Positions 9,163-18,726 of a stretch of 64,000 nucleotides of DNA are shown here, in pieces (position 1 is the stretch's first letter; the number at the start of each line of letters is the position of its first letter). Source of the DNA: Streptomyces abikoensis (lineage in GTDB: Bacteria > Actinomycetota > Actinomycetes > Streptomycetales > Streptomycetaceae); the NCBI RefSeq assembly GCF_014648775.1, contig NZ_BMRT01000001.1, positions 62,001 to 126,000 on the forward strand, read 5' to 3'. The notes under the pieces were generated by a model. It saw only the letters and a list, made by a program, of their open reading frames with translations. It was not told where the DNA came from and searched no databases. A program made the position numbers and the translations under genes.

Positions 9163-9699
9163 CTACTTGTGCGCCGCCGCCGGGGCGGGCGTGGCGCAGG
9201 CGATGTCGGTGCTCGTCTGGAAGACGCCGTCCTTCTTCGCCTGGCCGCCCTGGTACTCGTAGTAGAGGTACGAGTAGAGCTCGATCTTCCGGCTGGGGCC
9301 GCAGGCCGAGTCGGGGGCGATCTGGTAGGTCAGCTTGGCGGTGCGGGTGGCTCCCGGGAGGATCGGCACGTGGTAGCGCAGGGTGCCGCTCTGGTTGACC
9401 GCGTCGCACTGCACGGTGTCGCCGGTGCAGGACTTGAACGCGTACTTCAGGGCGGGGTCCTGCGAGGTGTTCCAGGTGGGCTGGATCGACTGGTACACGA
9501 ACTGGGTGTTCGTGGTCTGGTCGTTGGTGAAGGTGAGGGTCACCGTGACCGTGTCGCCGGGCTTGGCGGTCGCCTTGTCGACGGTGAGCGTCATGGGCGC
9601 CGCGGGGGCGGCGGAGGCCGGCTGGGCCATGCAGGTCAGGCCGGCGGCGAGGGCGAGAGTGGCGGACAGACCGAGGCGTCTGAATCTCTGTGAGCGCAT
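9163..9699 (-). CDS. Secreted protein with Ig-like (CARDB/DUF11-type) domain
   Basis: A 178-residue exported protein. The signal peptide is RRLGLSATLALAAGLTCMAQPASA. The mature part begins with TLTVDKATAKPGDTVTVTLTF, the usual opening of bacterial Ig-like beta-sandwich domains. Four mature Cys (KSC, VQC, SAC, IAC) suggest two disulfides. A cell-surface or extracellular role is likely but no partner is evident. ATG 9699 gives the best signal peptide; longer frames (to 9813) add non-coding-like sequence. The Shine-Dalgarno is poor. Located between the small unknown gene and the leader of the synthase genes. Confidence 0.8.
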   Translation of the reverse strand: MRSQRFRRLGLSATLALAAGLTCMAQPASAAPAAPMTLTVDKATAKPGDTVTVTLTFTNDQTTNTQFVYQSIQPTWNTSQDPALKYAFKSCTGDTVQCDAVNQSGTLRYHVPILPGATRTAKLTYQIAPDSACGPSRKIELYSYLYYEYQGGQAKKDGVFQTSTDIACATPAPAAAHK

Positions 9700-10046
9700 G
9701 GCCGAGGACAGTAGACACGCGACCGCGGCCTGACAGCACCCCCGGATGAGGATCGGCCAAGGTTTAGCCCGGCGATGTGACGTACGTTGCTGGTGCGTGG
9801 CCCGATGACACATGGGGACAGGTGTGCGAAGTTGGCCGGGATGTGTTGATGAGGCGCGCCGGAAGGGGACGGGAGAGCGCCGACGACGCCCCGGAGGGGT
9901 GTGGTTCGCGCCGTCGGCCGGGCTCCGCCCGACTCGTGAAGCGGGTACGGAGAAGCCAGGAGCGGCATGCCCCTTTATGCGCGGAAGTCGTGAATATTGC
10001 CGTCCGCCCTATTGGGGCGCGCCACCGGTCGCTGAACACTCGACTC
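9700..10046 (+). other. Intergenic region and leader of the PUFA-like synthase genes
   Basis: 347 bp without a long gene; divergent promoters for the secreted protein and the synthase should lie here. GC falls close to the synthase start (third-position GC about 68% in 9990-10046), arguing that this is leader rather than coding. A stem-loop and a short open frame are listed separately. Confidence 0.5.
9923..9993 (+). promoter_or_regulatory. Possible stem-loop plus 8-codon leader peptide before the synthase gene
   Basis: CTCCG-CCCG (9923-9931) can pair with CGGG-ta-CGGAG (9942-9952). AGGAG at 9958-9962 then precedes ATG 9967 by 4 nt, and the frame reads MPLYARKS before TGA 9991-9993. That stop overlaps an in-frame GTG (9990) of the synthase gene by a GTGA junction. 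Either a regulatory upstream frame or a coupled start; both are inference. Confidence 0.3.
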
Positions 10047-13000
10047 ATGCGTCCGCTCGCCGCCGCCCCCGTCGCGATCGTGGGCATCGCCGGAATGTTC
10101 CCCGAGGCAAACGACGTCCGTGAGTTCTGGGACAACGTCGTCTCCGGCCGGGACTGTACGGCCGAGGTGCCGCCCGCCTGGTGGAGCCTCGACGACCACC
10201 ACGACCCGGACCCCTTCGCCCCGGACCGCACCTACGCCCGCCGCGGCGCGTTCCTGACGCCCCCGCTGTTCGACCCGCGCGCGTTCGGGATGACGCCGCG
10301 GACCGTGGACTCCACCGGACTCGTCCAGCTGCTCGGCCTGATGGTGGCCGAGGACGTGCTGCGCGACGCCGGCTGCCCGGGCGCCACGTGGTACGTCCCC
10401 GACCGCACCGGCGTGGTGCTCGGCGTGTGCGGCACCAACTCCACCCTGATACCGCTGGCGGCACGGCTGCTGGGCCCCGCCCTCGCCCGGGCCGTCACGG
10501 AGCACGGGATGCCGGAGGAGGAGGCCCGGCGGATCGTCCGGACGTATCTGGAGCGGCTGCCCGCGTGGACCGAGGACTCCTTCCCGGGGGTGCTGGGGAA
10601 CGTCGTGGCCGGGCGGATCGCCAACCGCTTCGGCCTCGGGGCGGCCAACCACACCGTGGACGCGGCCTGCGCCAGCTCGCTGGCGGCGCTGCGGGCCGCC
10701 GTGGACGAGCTGGTCTCCGACCGGGCCGACCTGATGATCACCGGGGGCTGCGACGCCGACAACTCCATCGTTTCGTTCATGTGCTTCAGCAAAACACCCG
10801 CGCTCTCGCCGAGCGGGCGAGTACGCCCCTTCGACGCCGGGGCGGACGGCACCCTGATCGGCGAGGGCGTCGGCATGCTGGCGCTGCGCCGCCTCGCCGA
10901 CGCCGAACGGGACGGCCAGCGGATCTACGCCGTCCTGCGAGGTCTGGGCGGCTCCAGCGACGGCCGGGGCACCAGCATCTACGCGCCCAGCGGCACCGGA
11001 CAGCTCACGGCGCTGCGCCGCGCCTACCGCGACGCGGACTGCCCGCCCCGCTCGGTGGGACTGATCGAGGCGCACGGCACGGGCACCCCGGCCGGGGACG
11101 AGGTGGAACTGGCCGCCCTCAACCGGCTCATGGCCCCCGGCCCGGCGGAGGGAACGGGGGACGACGGGGCGGAAGGCGACCGGTTCGTCGCCGTCGGCAG
11201 CGTCAAGTCGCAGATCGGGCACACCAAGGCGGCGGCCGGCGCCGCCGGGCTCATCAAGGCGGTCCTGGCCCTCCACCACAAGGTGCTGCCGCCCACGCTC
11301 CACGTGGAGCGGCCCGGCCCGGAGGCGGCCCGCGCCGACAGCGTCCTCTACCTCAACACCGCCGCGCGCCCCTGGATCCACGACCCGGGGCGGCCGGTCC
11401 GCCGGGCGGGGGTGTCCGCCTTCGGGTTCGGCGGGGTCAACTACCACGCCGTACTGGAGGAGTACCGGTCCGGCCCCGGCGCGGAGCCCCCGGCCGGGCA
11501 CCGGGTCCCCCGGGCGCTGCTGTGGCACGCGCCCGGCCCCGACGAGCTCCTCGCCCGGCTGGAGCGCGGCGAGCCCCCGGACGAGGGGCCCGTCCCGCCC
11601 GGGCACGCCCGCCTCGGGTTCGTCGCCGCGGACGCCGCGCGCCGGGCCGCGCTCCTGGCCACCGCCGTCGAACACCTGCGGAACGGCCCCGGGCGAGAGG
11701 CGTGGCGGCACCGGCGCGGCGTCCACTACCGGCGGGCGGCGCTCCCGGAGGGGACCCGCGTGGGCGCGCTGTTCGCCGGGCAGGGGAGCCAGTACGTGGG
11801 GATGGGGCTGGGCGCGCTGCTCGCCGTGCCCCCGGTGCGCGCGGCCTTCGACGCGGCGGGCGCGCACTTCCCGCCCTCGGACACCCTCGCCCGCACGGTG
11901 TTCCCGCCGCCGTGCCCGGCCGTCGACGCCCGGCGGGCCGAGGAGCGCCTGCGCCGCACCGCCTACGCCCAGCCGGCCGTCGGCGCGCTGGCGATGGGCC
12001 AGTACCGGTACCTCGCGGAGCTGGGACTCGCCCCGGACGCGGTCCTCGGCCACAGCTTCGGCGAGCTGACGGCGCTGTGGGCGGCCGGGGTCCTGGACGA
12101 CGCCGCCCTCCCGGCCCTCGCGCGGGCCCGGGGGCTGGCGATGGCGGAGGCCACCGAGGGGGCGGACCCGGGCGGGCTGGTGGCGGTGCGCGCCCCGGAG
12201 GAGAGAGTGCGGGAGCTCCTCGCCGCGTGCCCGGGGCTGGTGGTGGCCTGCCGCAACGCCCCGGACGAGCAGGTCCTGGGCGGCCCCACGGCCCTGCTGG
12301 AACGTTTCGTGGCGCACTGCGCCGAGCTCTCGGTGCCCGTCCGGCGGCTGCCGGTCGCCGCCGCCTTCCACACCCCGCTCGTGGCGCGGGCCCACGACGC
12401 CTTCGCCGCCGCGTGCGCCACGACGGACTTCGTCGCGCCTCGCCTGCGGGTGTACGCGAACACGGCGGGCGCGGCGTACGGGCACGGCCCGGACGCCGAC
12501 CGCCGGACGCTGGCCGGGCAGTTGCGCAGTCCGGTGGACTTCGCGGCCCGGGTGCGGGAGATGCACGAGGACGGCGTCGGCGTGTTCGTCGAGTTCGGTC
12601 CCCGGAGCGTGCTGAGCGCGCTCGTGGAACGCACGCTCGCCGGGCGACGGGTGGAGACCGTGGCCTGCGACACCGGGCTGGAGGCCGACGGCGCGGCCGC
12701 CCTGAAGGAGGCGGCGCTCCGGCTCGCCGTGCTCGGCCTCCCGCTCGTGGGGCTCAACCGCTACGACGCCCCTCCCCCGCCCGGGCGACCGGCGCCCTCG
12801 AAGGTAGCCCGGCGGCTGGAGGGCCCCAACTTCGCCGCCGTGGCGGCACGGCGGGCGGCGGAGCGACGGGCGGCCGAGCAGCGGACCACCGAGCGGCGGG
12901 CCGTCGAACGGCGGTCCGCCGATCCGGGGCCGGACGGCGGGCCCGGCGCGGCGGTTCCCACGGCGGACGCGGCGGCCCTGACGCGCGCCGCCGCCGAGCA

Positions 13001-16000
13001 CCTGGCCGCCCACACCCGGTTCCTGGACGGCCAGCTGGCCACCTCCGAGGAGCTGGGCCGGCTGCTGCGCGCGGGCGCGGCGAACGGCGGGGTCGACGCC
13101 TCCCTGGCCGCGGCCGTCCGGGCCGTCGCGGACCACGACGTGGCGGTGGCCCGGGCCCACACCCACGCGAGCGAGGTCGTCGCCCGGCTGCTCAGCCCGG
13201 ATGCCCCGGCCCCGCCCCCGGCTCCGGCCGCGGCTCCAGCCGACGACGACGCCGTACCCGTCGCCGCCCCGGACGTACCGTCACCGGACCGCTCCGCCCT
13301 CGCCGAGCTCGTCGCCGCCCACCGGAGCGGCGAACCGGACCGCCCGGCGGCCGCCGGACCAGCGACCGACGGACCGACGGCCGCCGACCGGGCGGAAGTG
13401 ACGCGGGTCTTCCACGAAGTGGTCGCCGAGAAGACCGGCTACGACGTCGACATGATCGAACCGCATCTCTCCATCCAGGAGGACCTCGGCATCGACTCGC
13501 TCAAGCAAGTGGAGATCGCGGCGGAGGTCTGGCGCCGCTACCCGGTGATCACCAGGGAGGAGCTCTTCCGGTTCAGCGAGGCCCGGACCGTCGCCGAGCT
13601 CACCGAGATGCTGGAACGCATCCTCGCCGAACCGGCCCGCGCGCTCCGCCACACCGAGGACATCCCGCTCGGCCGCGCCTTCCCCGTCCTTCGCCCGCTG
13701 CCCGCCGTGGACGTGCGGACGGACGCCTACCCGGACCGGCCGTGCGCCGTCCTGCTGGACGAAGGCGGTCCGCTCGGCGCGGCGGTGGCCGGGGCGCTCC
13801 GCCCCGCCGGCTGGCGCGTCCTCCGGCTGCTGCCGCCCGGTGCCGAGGCCCCCGCGGAGGACGTCCACGTCCTGTCCGACCTGTCCGAGGAAGCGCTCGC
13901 GCGCGGCGTGGGCACGCTGCTGTCGGCGACGGAACACGTCGACCTGTGCGCCATCGCGATGAGCCGCCCCGCCGGCGCGGAGGCCGACGAGGTGATCGCC
14001 CGGCTGCGGCACGCCGTCCTCGTCGCCAAGCACCTGTGCCCTCCCCTGCGGAAGTCCGCCGCGCGCGGCACCCGGGCCGCGTTCGTCACGCTCACCGGGC
14101 TGGACGGGCGTCTCGGGTACGCGGGCGCGGGCGGCGACCCGGTGGCGGCCCTGGCCGGGGGCCTCGGCGGGCTCGTCAAGTCCGTGGCGCTGGAGTCCTC
14201 CTCGCTCTTCTGCCGCGCGCTGGACGTCTCCCCGGAGCTGTCGGCCGACGCGATCGGCGCGGCGTTCCTGGCGGAGGTCTCCGACTGCGCCACCGACGTC
14301 CGCGAGGTCGGCTGGGACGGCACCCTGCGCCGCGCCCTCGTCCTGGCCGACGCCCCGGACCCCGTCGTGCCCGCGCGGCCGGATCCGGCGGGCCTCTCCG
14401 CCGAGGATCTGCTGCTGGTCACCGGCGGGGCGTCCGGCATCACCGCCTGGTGCGTGGCCGCCCTGGCCGCCGAACACCCCTGCGGCTTCGTGCTGCTGGG
14501 CCGCACGGAGCTCGCCGACGAGCCGGACGCGCGCGCCACGGGGGACGCCGTCGGTCAGGCCGACGAGCCGACGCGGCACCACCGGATCCCCACCCTGGTC
14601 GAGGAGCTGCGCTCCCGGGGCGCCGAGGCCCACTACGTCGCGGCGGACGTCCGCGACGCCGCCGCGCTGGCCACGGCCCTGGCACCGTACGCCAGCCGCG
14701 TCACGGGAGTGGTGCACGCGGCCGGGGCGCTCGGGGACTCGACGCTCGGCGAGCTGACGGCCGAGTCCGTCGCCCGGGTGGTCGACACGAAACTCGCCGG
14801 ACTGCACAACGTGCTCGCCTGCCTCACCCCGGACCGGCTGCGGCGGCTGATCCTCTTCGCCTCCGTGTCGGGCTACTGGGGCAACGTCCGGCAGACGGAC
14901 TACGCCCTGGCCAACGAGGCGCTCACCCGCTACGGACTGGCCTTCGCGGCGGCGCACCCCCGCTGCCGGGTGACACCCGTCGTCTGGGGGCCGTGGGAGG
15001 GCGGCATGGCCGCCCGCGTCAGCGAGTTCTTCAGCCGGCAGGGCCTCCCCGTGCTGACGCGGAGCACCGGCTGCGAGCACTTCCTGGACCTGACGCGGCC
15101 GGACCACCCCGACGGCACCGTCCTCGTCGGGCCGCTGCGCGCGCCGTTCACCCTCGTCACCGAGCCGCCCGCCCAGGGCCTGGCCGCCCTGCGCGCCCTC
15201 GCCGGCCTGGAGACGGAACCGGCGCTGCGCGACCACCGCTGGTCGGGGGCCGCGCTGCTGCCGCTGACCGCCGCCGTCGGCTGGGGCCTCCACGTCCTGG
15301 AGCGGTGCCGGGGCGCGGCCGGGCCGGTGACGGAGTGCCGGGACTTCCGCGTCCGGCGGGGCCTGTACCTCGACGGCTCCCAGCCGGGCCACGCCCTGGC
15401 CCGGCTGGTGCCGGACCCGGCGGAGCCGGGCGCCGCCGTGGTCACGGTGTGCGCGGTGGACGACGGCCGGGAGACCCAAGTGCTCTACGAGGGCCGCTAC
15501 CGAGCGCCCGGGCCGCCGCCCGAGCCACCCCGGCGGGACCTGCCGCCGCACCCGTTCCGGGACGAGCCGCACCCCGTCTACGCGGAGGGCGGCCTCTTTC
15601 ACGGGCCGTCCCTGCGGGGGCTCAAGGCGGTGCTGGAACAGGGCCCGGACCGGCTGGTCGTGGGGGCCGCGCTGCGGGACCCGGGCCTCGCGCACGGCGC
15701 GTACGGGGGACGGCTGTACAGCCCCTGCCTCGCCGATCTACTGGTCCAGGCGGCGGCCCTGCTGGGGGTGGCACGCTTCGGGCGCGCCCCGGCACCCATC
15801 GGCGTCGAGCGGGTGGAGCTGTTCGCCCCGCTCCCGGACGGGGAGCCGTTCGTCATCGTGGCCGAGCCCGGGGCCGTGTCGGTCATCGACCTGCGGTGCG
15901 ACGTCACCGCGTGCGCCCCGGACGGCCGGGTGCTCCAGCGCTGGACGGGCCTGACGCTGGTCTCCTTCTCCGAGGAGGACCTCAAGACCCGGATCACCGC

Positions 16001-16028
16001 ACCCCGCCCCGCCCCGACAACGGGCTGA
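10047..16028 (+). CDS. PfaA-like iterative type I synthase (KS-AT-ACP-KR-DH)
   Basis: A 1,993-residue multidomain synthase of the PUFA/heterocyst-glycolipid type. KS (about 5-450): VDAACASSL with Cys208, EAHGTGTPAGDE with His343, GHTKAAAG with His392. AT (about 570-860): GQGSQYVGMG, then GHSFGE with Ser670. A single ACP (about 1110-1180): LGIDSLKQVE with the phosphopantetheine Ser1151. KR (about 1450-1680): VTGGASGITAWCV, FASVSGYWGN, DYALAN. C-terminal double-hotdog DH (about 1720-1985): HRWSGAALLP gives HxxxGxxxxP with His1730, and DLLVQ gives the second acid Asp1897. All catalytic residues are therefore present. PfaA proteins have the same order but 5-9 ACPs. Only 14 bp separate it from the next gene. 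ATG 10047 lacks a Shine-Dalgarno; GTG 9990 is the alternative start. Confidence 0.93.
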   Translation: MRPLAAAPVAIVGIAGMFPEANDVREFWDNVVSGRDCTAEVPPAWWSLDDHHDPDPFAPDRTYARRGAFLTPPLFDPRAFGMTPRTVDSTGLVQLLGLMVAEDVLRDAGCPGATWYVPDRTGVVLGVCGTNSTLIPLAARLLGPALARAVTEHGMPEEEARRIVRTYLERLPAWTEDSFPGVLGNVVAGRIANRFGLGAANHTVDAACASSLAALRAAVDELVSDRADLMITGGCDADNSIVSFMCFSKTPALSPSGRVRPFDAGADGTLIGEGVGMLALRRLADAERDGQRIYAVLRGLGGSSDGRGTSIYAPSGTGQLTALRRAYRDADCPPRSVGLIEAHGTGTPAGDEVELAALNRLMAPGPAEGTGDDGAEGDRFVAVGSVKSQIGHTKAAAGAAGLIKAVLALHHKVLPPTLHVERPGPEAARADSVLYLNTAARPWIHDPGRPVRRAGVSAFGFGGVNYHAVLEEYRSGPGAEPPAGHRVPRALLWHAPGPDELLARLERGEPPDEGPVPPGHARLGFVAADAARRAALLATAVEHLRNGPGREAWRHRRGVHYRRAALPEGTRVGALFAGQGSQYVGMGLGALLAVPPVRAAFDAAGAHFPPSDTLARTVFPPPCPAVDARRAEERLRRTAYAQPAVGALAMGQYRYLAELGLAPDAVLGHSFGELTALWAAGVLDDAALPALARARGLAMAEATEGADPGGLVAVRAPEERVRELLAACPGLVVACRNAPDEQVLGGPTALLERFVAHCAELSVPVRRLPVAAAFHTPLVARAHDAFAAACATTDFVAPRLRVYANTAGAAYGHGPDADRRTLAGQLRSPVDFAARVREMHEDGVGVFVEFGPRSVLSALVERTLAGRRVETVACDTGLEADGAAALKEAALRLAVLGLPLVGLNRYDAPPPPGRPAPSKVARRLEGPNFAAVAARRAAERRAAEQRTTERRAVERRSADPGPDGGPGAAVPTADAAALTRAAAEHLAAHTRFLDGQLATSEELGRLLRAGAANGGVDASLAAAVRAVADHDVAVARAHTHASEVVARLLSPDAPAPPPAPAAAPADDDAVPVAAPDVPSPDRSALAELVAAHRSGEPDRPAAAGPATDGPTAADRAEVTRVFHEVVAEKTGYDVDMIEPHLSIQEDLGIDSLKQVEIAAEVWRRYPVITREELFRFSEARTVAELTEMLERILAEPARALRHTEDIPLGRAFPVLRPLPAVDVRTDAYPDRPCAVLLDEGGPLGAAVAGALRPAGWRVLRLLPPGAEAPAEDVHVLSDLSEEALARGVGTLLSATEHVDLCAIAMSRPAGAEADEVIARLRHAVLVAKHLCPPLRKSAARGTRAAFVTLTGLDGRLGYAGAGGDPVAALAGGLGGLVKSVALESSSLFCRALDVSPELSADAIGAAFLAEVSDCATDVREVGWDGTLRRALVLADAPDPVVPARPDPAGLSAEDLLLVTGGASGITAWCVAALAAEHPCGFVLLGRTELADEPDARATGDAVGQADEPTRHHRIPTLVEELRSRGAEAHYVAADVRDAAALATALAPYASRVTGVVHAAGALGDSTLGELTAESVARVVDTKLAGLHNVLACLTPDRLRRLILFASVSGYWGNVRQTDYALANEALTRYGLAFAAAHPRCRVTPVVWGPWEGGMAARVSEFFSRQGLPVLTRSTGCEHFLDLTRPDHPDGTVLVGPLRAPFTLVTEPPAQGLAALRALAGLETEPALRDHRWSGAALLPLTAAVGWGLHVLERCRGAAGPVTECRDFRVRRGLYLDGSQPGHALARLVPDPAEPGAAVVTVCAVDDGRETQVLYEGRYRAPGPPPEPPRRDLPPHPFRDEPHPVYAEGGLFHGPSLRGLKAVLEQGPDRLVVGAALRDPGLAHGAYGGRLYSPCLADLLVQAAALLGVARFGRAPAPIGVERVELFAPLPDGEPFVIVAEPGAVSVIDLRCDVTACAPDGRVLQRWTGLTLVSFSEEDLKTRITAPRPAPTTG

Positions 16029-16042
16029 GAGGGATGGACGGC

Positions 16043-18289
16043 GTGGACGGACTCGACTTCGACGGCATCCCCCTGGAGCCACCCCACGGGCCGCGCCCGG
16101 AACACGACCCGGCACCGTCACCGGACGGCGCGGCCACCCCCACCGGCATCGCCCGGACGTTCGCGCGCGAAGTGCAGCGGGCCCACGCGGCGGCGCTCGA
16201 CGCCCACCGCGCCATCAGCGCCTGGCAGGCCGGCCTCGTCGCGGCCCGGGCCGTCCTCACCCCGGCCTCCCGCCCCGGCGGCGTGCCCGACGCGTGGGAG
16301 CGGTGGGGCGGCCCCGCGTCGGCCCTGCGCGCCGGGGCACGGGCGCTGGCCGAGGCCGTGGCACCCCGCCCGTGCCCCGGCGTGTTCACCGTGACCTGGC
16401 ACGATCCGGTGCCGTACGCGCCCGCCCCGCTCCGCGCCCGCTCGGCACCGGACGGCACCTGCGAGGTCCTCGACGGCGAGCGCGCGATCCTCACGCTCCG
16501 CGCGAGCGACGACGCGAGCGACGAGGGGCCGCCACGGCGTCAGGTGCCCCGGTTTCCGGAGGAGTTCGCTCCGCACGCGGTGACGGACGTCCACCGGCTG
16601 ACCCGCGCGGAGCTCGACGCGCTCGCCGCCGGGGACGTCGCGGGCGTGTTCGGCCCCGGCCACGACCAGCGCGGCCTGGAGCCGGACGAGCTGCCCGCGC
16701 CCTGGCCGGCCCGGCTGCTGGAGGAGATCACGGTCGGCCCGCGCACGGGCCGGTACGGCCAGGGCCTGCTGACCGCCACGGCACGACCGGCCGACGACCG
16801 GAACGGCGGCCCGCAGTGGCCGTACCCGGTCGCGGCGGCCCTGGAGGCGCTGCGCGTGTACGCCTTCCACCAGGGGCTGCACCTGTGCCTGCCCGGGGCC
16901 CGGGTGCTCCCGCTGCCCGGCCGTCCCGTGCGCGTCGCATGGCGGGGCGGCCCGGACGGGCCGGAGACGCACGGCGAGCCGTGGCGGCTGACGGTGGAGG
17001 TCGTCGAACTCGGGCTGCTGCCGCGCCCGTACGCGGTCGCCGACTGCGAGATCACCTCCGGCGGGCGGGTCGTGGCACGGCTGCACGACCTCGGCGCGAC
17101 GGTACGGGAGCGGCCCGGCCCCGGCCTCGCGCCGCATCCGGACCGGGGCTGCTGCCGGAAGACGTCCTCCGGCGCCCGGGCCCGCTACCACGAGCTGCAC
17201 ATCGCCCACAGCGCCGAGGGCGATCCGTCGGAGCTCGGCGCGCCCGGCGGGGCGACCACCGCACCGGTCCGGCCACGCCTGCCGGGCGCGGGGCTGCGCA
17301 TGGTCGACCGGGTCGTCGACCTCCACGGCGGCGAGGGACCGGAGCGGGCGGGCGCCCGGCTGGTCACCGAGCACGACGTCCCGGCGGACCCCTGGTACGG
17401 CCGGGAACACGGCGGTGGCCTACCGGTCTTCGCCCTGATGGAGATGGCCCTGCAGCCCCTCGGGCTCCTCGGCGGGCTCTCCGGGGCCATGCCCACGCAT
17501 CCGGACCGGCCCTTCGTGTGCCGCAATCTCGAGGGCCGGGCACGGCTGACCCGGGCGTGCGACCCACGCGCGTCGACAGTCGTCCAGGAGTCCGTGCTGC
17601 TGTCCACGGCCGTCATGCCGGGGGCGGTGGTCGACCGGTACGCGTTCTCGCTGAGCACCGGCGGCGAGGTCTTCTGCACGGGCGAGGCGGCGCACGGCTA
17701 CCTCACGCCCGAGGTGCTCGCCCTGCGGCAGGGCCTGGACGGCGGCCGGGAGACCCTCCCGTGGCTGGAGCGGCGGCCCGTCGCCCCGGCCGGGGCGCGT
17801 CGGCTGGACGTACGGCACGACGCCCGGCTCGGGCGGGGCCGGCTGGCGCTGCTGGAGGACGTGGTGCTGGTCCCCGGGGGCGGGGAGCACGGCGCCGGGT
17901 ACGTGCTGTGCGACAAGGCGGTGGACCCCGGCGACTGGTTCTTCGGCCGGCACTTCCCCCACGACCCGGTGCTGCCCGGGTCGGTCGGTGTGCAGATGCT
18001 CTTCCAGGCCGTGCGGGCCTTCGCGCTGTACACGGGGCTCGCCGACCAGGCGTCGCCGGGGCCGGGCCCCGAGGCCGTGCCGGGCGAGGAGCTGCGCTGG
18101 ACCTACCGGGGCCAGATCCTGCGCGAACACCGGCGGGTGCGCGGCGAGGTCCACATCCGTGAGGTCCGCGCGGCCGGCGGCACGGTGCTGGTGCGCGCCG
18201 ACGGCAGTGTGTGGCGCGACGGCCTGCGGATCTACCGGGCCGACAACATCGCCGTGGCGCTGCCGGACGCCCGCCGGGGCACGCCGTGA
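16043..18289 (+). CDS. PfaC-like FabA-type dehydratase protein without KS-CLF
   Basis: A protein of about 749 residues that matches the dehydratase half of PfaC. The N-terminal linker (about 20-80) resembles the stretch between CLF and DH in PfaC. A first hotdog unit has GDVAGVFGPGHDQ and PWPARLLEEI. A FabA-like unit has PVFALMEMALQPLG near residue 460. The last FabA-like unit has FFGRHFPHDPVLPGSVGVQM near residue 632, with the His and the PVxPG motif of FabA/FabZ. The role would be dehydration and possibly isomerisation of beta-hydroxyacyl-ACP made by the upstream synthase. GTG 16043 has GAGGG 9 nt upstream; ATG 16034 abuts that site directly and is less likely. No enoyl reductase, phosphopantetheinyl transferase or thioesterase is encoded nearby. 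Confidence 0.88.
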   Translation: MDGLDFDGIPLEPPHGPRPEHDPAPSPDGAATPTGIARTFAREVQRAHAAALDAHRAISAWQAGLVAARAVLTPASRPGGVPDAWERWGGPASALRAGARALAEAVAPRPCPGVFTVTWHDPVPYAPAPLRARSAPDGTCEVLDGERAILTLRASDDASDEGPPRRQVPRFPEEFAPHAVTDVHRLTRAELDALAAGDVAGVFGPGHDQRGLEPDELPAPWPARLLEEITVGPRTGRYGQGLLTATARPADDRNGGPQWPYPVAAALEALRVYAFHQGLHLCLPGARVLPLPGRPVRVAWRGGPDGPETHGEPWRLTVEVVELGLLPRPYAVADCEITSGGRVVARLHDLGATVRERPGPGLAPHPDRGCCRKTSSGARARYHELHIAHSAEGDPSELGAPGGATTAPVRPRLPGAGLRMVDRVVDLHGGEGPERAGARLVTEHDVPADPWYGREHGGGLPVFALMEMALQPLGLLGGLSGAMPTHPDRPFVCRNLEGRARLTRACDPRASTVVQESVLLSTAVMPGAVVDRYAFSLSTGGEVFCTGEAAHGYLTPEVLALRQGLDGGRETLPWLERRPVAPAGARRLDVRHDARLGRGRLALLEDVVLVPGGGEHGAGYVLCDKAVDPGDWFFGRHFPHDPVLPGSVGVQMLFQAVRAFALYTGLADQASPGPGPEAVPGEELRWTYRGQILREHRRVRGEVHIREVRAAGGTVLVRADGSVWRDGLRIYRADNIAVALPDARRGTP

Positions 18290-18314
18290 GGGGCCGCCGG
18301 CCCGGCGGCCCCTC
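18288..18314. terminator. Terminator overlapping two convergent stop codons
   Basis: Perfect 11-bp stem GAGGGGCCGCC / GGCGGCCCCTC with a 5-nt loop. It overlaps the stop codon of the dehydratase gene on one side and that of the converging small gene on the other. Confidence 0.7.
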
Positions 18315-18726
18315 ACTCCACCGCCGTGTGCTCCGCCGCGTGTTCCCGCTCGGTGTTCTCCTCCTCCACCGCCCGGCGCAGCTGGGCGTCCTGGATGAGG
18401 CTCGTCGGGTAGAGGACGCGGCCGAGGGCGTAGGGCTGGGCGTACACGGCGATCAGCTGGCGGATCTTCGAGCTGTCGGCCTGGGACGGCACGTGGGCGG
18501 CACGGACGGGGACACCCTCGTCGTCGGCCCCGGGGAGACCGGCCCACATCTCCTCGGCGGCGCTCATCAGCTCGTCGGCCTCCTCGCGCAGACGGTGCCA
18601 GGCGCCCTCCCGCACTGCCTGCTCCATGGCGGAGAGCGAGCCGAGGATGGTGACGTAGTCCTCGGCCAGGCGCTCCTCCTCGGGGGTCGGTTCCAGCGCC
18701 TTGACGGCCAACTCGGTTGCGTACAC
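18313..18726 (-). CDS. Hypothetical helical protein
   Basis: A 137-residue acidic protein I do not recognise. The N-terminal half is strongly helical and Glu/Ala-rich (LAEDYVTILGSLSAMEQAV, EEADELMSAAEEMWAGLP). The C-terminal part (IRQLIAVYAQPYALGRVLY) is followed by a Glu-rich tail ending HAAEHTAVE. No signal peptide or membrane helix. The start is GTG 18726, set by a GGAGG site 5 nt upstream; a much longer frame upstream (to 19995) is antisense to the next gene and not real. Convergent with the synthase genes, divergent from the DUF4185-like gene; no functional link can be read from context. Confidence 0.75.
   Translation of the reverse strand: MYATELAVKALEPTPEEERLAEDYVTILGSLSAMEQAVREGAWHRLREEADELMSAAEEMWAGLPGADDEGVPVRAAHVPSQADSSKIRQLIAVYAQPYALGRVLYPTSLIQDAQLRRAVEEENTEREHAAEHTAVE

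Noticed and set aside
9775..9795. ACGTACGT-like element as a gamma-butyrolactone receptor site
   Set aside because: The match to the usual ARE consensus is too short; no receptor gene is nearby.
9975..13166. Minus-strand 1,063-codon frame opposite the synthase
   Set aside because: Antisense shadow of the KS-AT region, Arg/Gly/His-rich, no known domain.
10181..18289. A 2,702-codon plus-strand open frame across both synthase genes
   Set aside because: Only its last 750 codons are the dehydratase gene. The rest is a shifted frame of the PfaA-like gene, with Arg/Pro/Gly-rich nonsense composition.
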